A stretch of DNA of 64,000 bases from an uncultured Chlamydia sp. (GTDB lineage: Bacteria > Chlamydiota > Chlamydiia > Chlamydiales > Simkaniaceae), in contig CAMGYI010000002.1 of assembly GCA_946127115.1 (NCBI GenBank), positions 248,001 through 312,000 of the forward strand. Direction: 5' to 3'. The position numbers and the translations under genes were made by a program. Under the pieces are notes generated by a model that was not told the DNA's origin, ran no database searches, and saw only the letters and a list, made by a program, of their open reading frames with translations. Shown one piece after another: positions 62,734 to 64,000 of this stretch; position 1 is the first letter of the stretch; each line of letters begins with the position of its first letter.

Positions 62734-62924
62734 CCTATGCGAGACGAAGCTGTAGGTTTAGAATGATTTCTTAGCGTATATCAGCGCATGAATGTCGCTT
62801 GGATCCTAGAGTAGAGGTTATTGCCTCGAGGGAAAGATACCTTCGTTGGTCCAACGTGGAGAAGAAAACCAACGTGGAGAAAACCTACCTTCTTAGAATG
62901 AATATTTCCCTAATAGCTCAGAAA

Positions 62925-64000
62925 TCAGAAATTCCAGTTAAAGTTTAGTCTTCCTTCCTGAACACTGTAATGGTTTCCTATGTTTGCCTCATATCCTATA
63001 CTTAACGAGCAATTATCCTTATAGAATAAGGATGCTTCAGCACCCAAAGCTAGCTGATCTGTTGAAATATGATAACTTTGTACAGTGAAGTTCCCTTCGC
63101 AGGCCTCTTGTTTATAGAATCTGGAAGTATACTTTCCATTTTTTAACGGAATATTCCTTAACCAACCAACATAGATACTGGGTAAAAAACAAGTTGTTTC
63201 TGTGTTAAGTTCTTTCAGAAGTTTTAATTTGAATTCCGGACGCAGGAAAGCTGAGTGAATATTCCTGATAGATAGACTCACAGGGCCTGCTCCTGACTCC
63301 TGGTAACCTTTTTCAAAAATATTGAGATAATCTAGATTAAGTGTTGGCATGAGGAATAAATTCTTTTGGAGTTTTTCTGGAAATTTTAATTTTAATCCCC
63401 CAGAAATTCCAATAAGACCATCATAACTTTTGTGATTATTATGAGCCGTTTCCCTAATGTTTGAAAATTGAATCTTTCTATTAACATCGTAGAGGCTACG
63501 TGCCCCTAACAAAGCAACTCCTGCATACCCGTATTCTCCAATATACCCAACAGAAGGACTAAGGTAAACCGATTGAATATGAGCATCTCCATTATTTTCA
63601 TACCAGTTAAGGCTTGAATAGGTATATCCTGTTCCTGCACTTACGATAAGATGATTAAAGAGGCATGTGCTAAATCCTGTTGTAAATCCGTATGTTTTAC
63701 TATTAAAAGGCACTTGCTCTTGCATCTCAGTTTGTTTGTAGTAGTATCCAATAGGGTTAAACCAGATTAATTGGCTAAATTCATTTTTTTTCTCTTTGGA
63801 GGGTTTAGAACAGGTGGAAAAGTAATTTTCGTAGGAATCATTGGTTCTATTCATTGACCGAGCAATACGCACACTGGTTTGCAAGTTAGATAAAGAAAGG
63901 CCTCCAAACTGTTGTGGACTTAGTTCTAAAAGAGCATTAGAAAACTCTTCAGCAGGAAGCTTTACAAGAGGTTTTAAGATGGATACAAGATCGTTCGAGT
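62925..64000 (-). CDS. Autotransporter beta-barrel (C-terminal part of a larger surface protein, runs off the right edge)
   Basis: C-terminal beta-strand EGRLNFNWNF*, repeated amphipathic strands. The frame stays open upstream of the track start to base 64000: SNDLVSILKPLVKLPAEEFSNALLELSPQQFGGLSLSNLQTSVRIARS. Confidence 0.8.
   Translation of the reverse strand, partial: SNDLVSILKPLVKLPAEEFSNALLELSPQQFGGLSLSNLQTSVRIARSMNRTNDSYENYFSTCSKPSKEKKNEFSQLIWFNPIGYYYKQTEMQEQVPFNSKTYGFTTGFSTCLFNHLIVSAGTGYTYSSLNWYENNGDAHIQSVYLSPSVGYIGEYGYAGVALLGARSLYDVNRKIQFSNIRETAHNNHKSYDGLIGISGGLKLKFPEKLQKNLFLMPTLNLDYLNIFEKGYQESGAGPVSLSIRNIHSAFLRPEFKLKLLKELNTETTCFLPSIYVGWLRNIPLKNGKYTSRFYKQEACEGNFTVQSYHISTDQLALGAEASLFYKDNCSLSIGYEANIGNHYSVQEGRLNFNWNF

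Overview
The window looks like a chromosomal segment from an environmental (Parachlamydiales/Simkania-like) chlamydia. This rests on remembered chlamydial gene order and family content, not on a database search. Core content: tRNA-His, ftsK, two metallo-beta-lactamase-fold proteins, a fused E1 alpha/beta 2-oxoacid dehydrogenase, a UPF0158 protein, serS, an M18 aminopeptidase, a heavy-metal P-type ATPase, a large NAD-glutamate dehydrogenase, hrcA-grpE-dnaK with an upstream CIRCE operator, nagZ-like GH3, GTP-PEPCK, a GT2 glycosyltransferase, a dnaA paralogue, nqrBCDE, gcvH and a PpiD/SurA-like protein. Accessory content: a roughly 12 kb block between nqrE and gcvH holds a giant SF2-helicase-like (DUF3638/DUF3645-type) gene split by one in-frame TAA between helicase motifs II and III, plus tandem-repeat proteins, an HNH-like protein and a transposase remnant. 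Elsewhere there are two IS630-type remnants, an apparent two-lobed retropepsin-like protease, a J-domain protein, a possible ADP-ribosyltransferase-like protein and an autotransporter beta-barrel running off the right edge. Two genes (comF-like and an MFS sugar transporter) are each broken by one extra base in an A homopolymer, so base accuracy should be checked before either is called a pseudogene. No rRNA or CRISPR array was seen.
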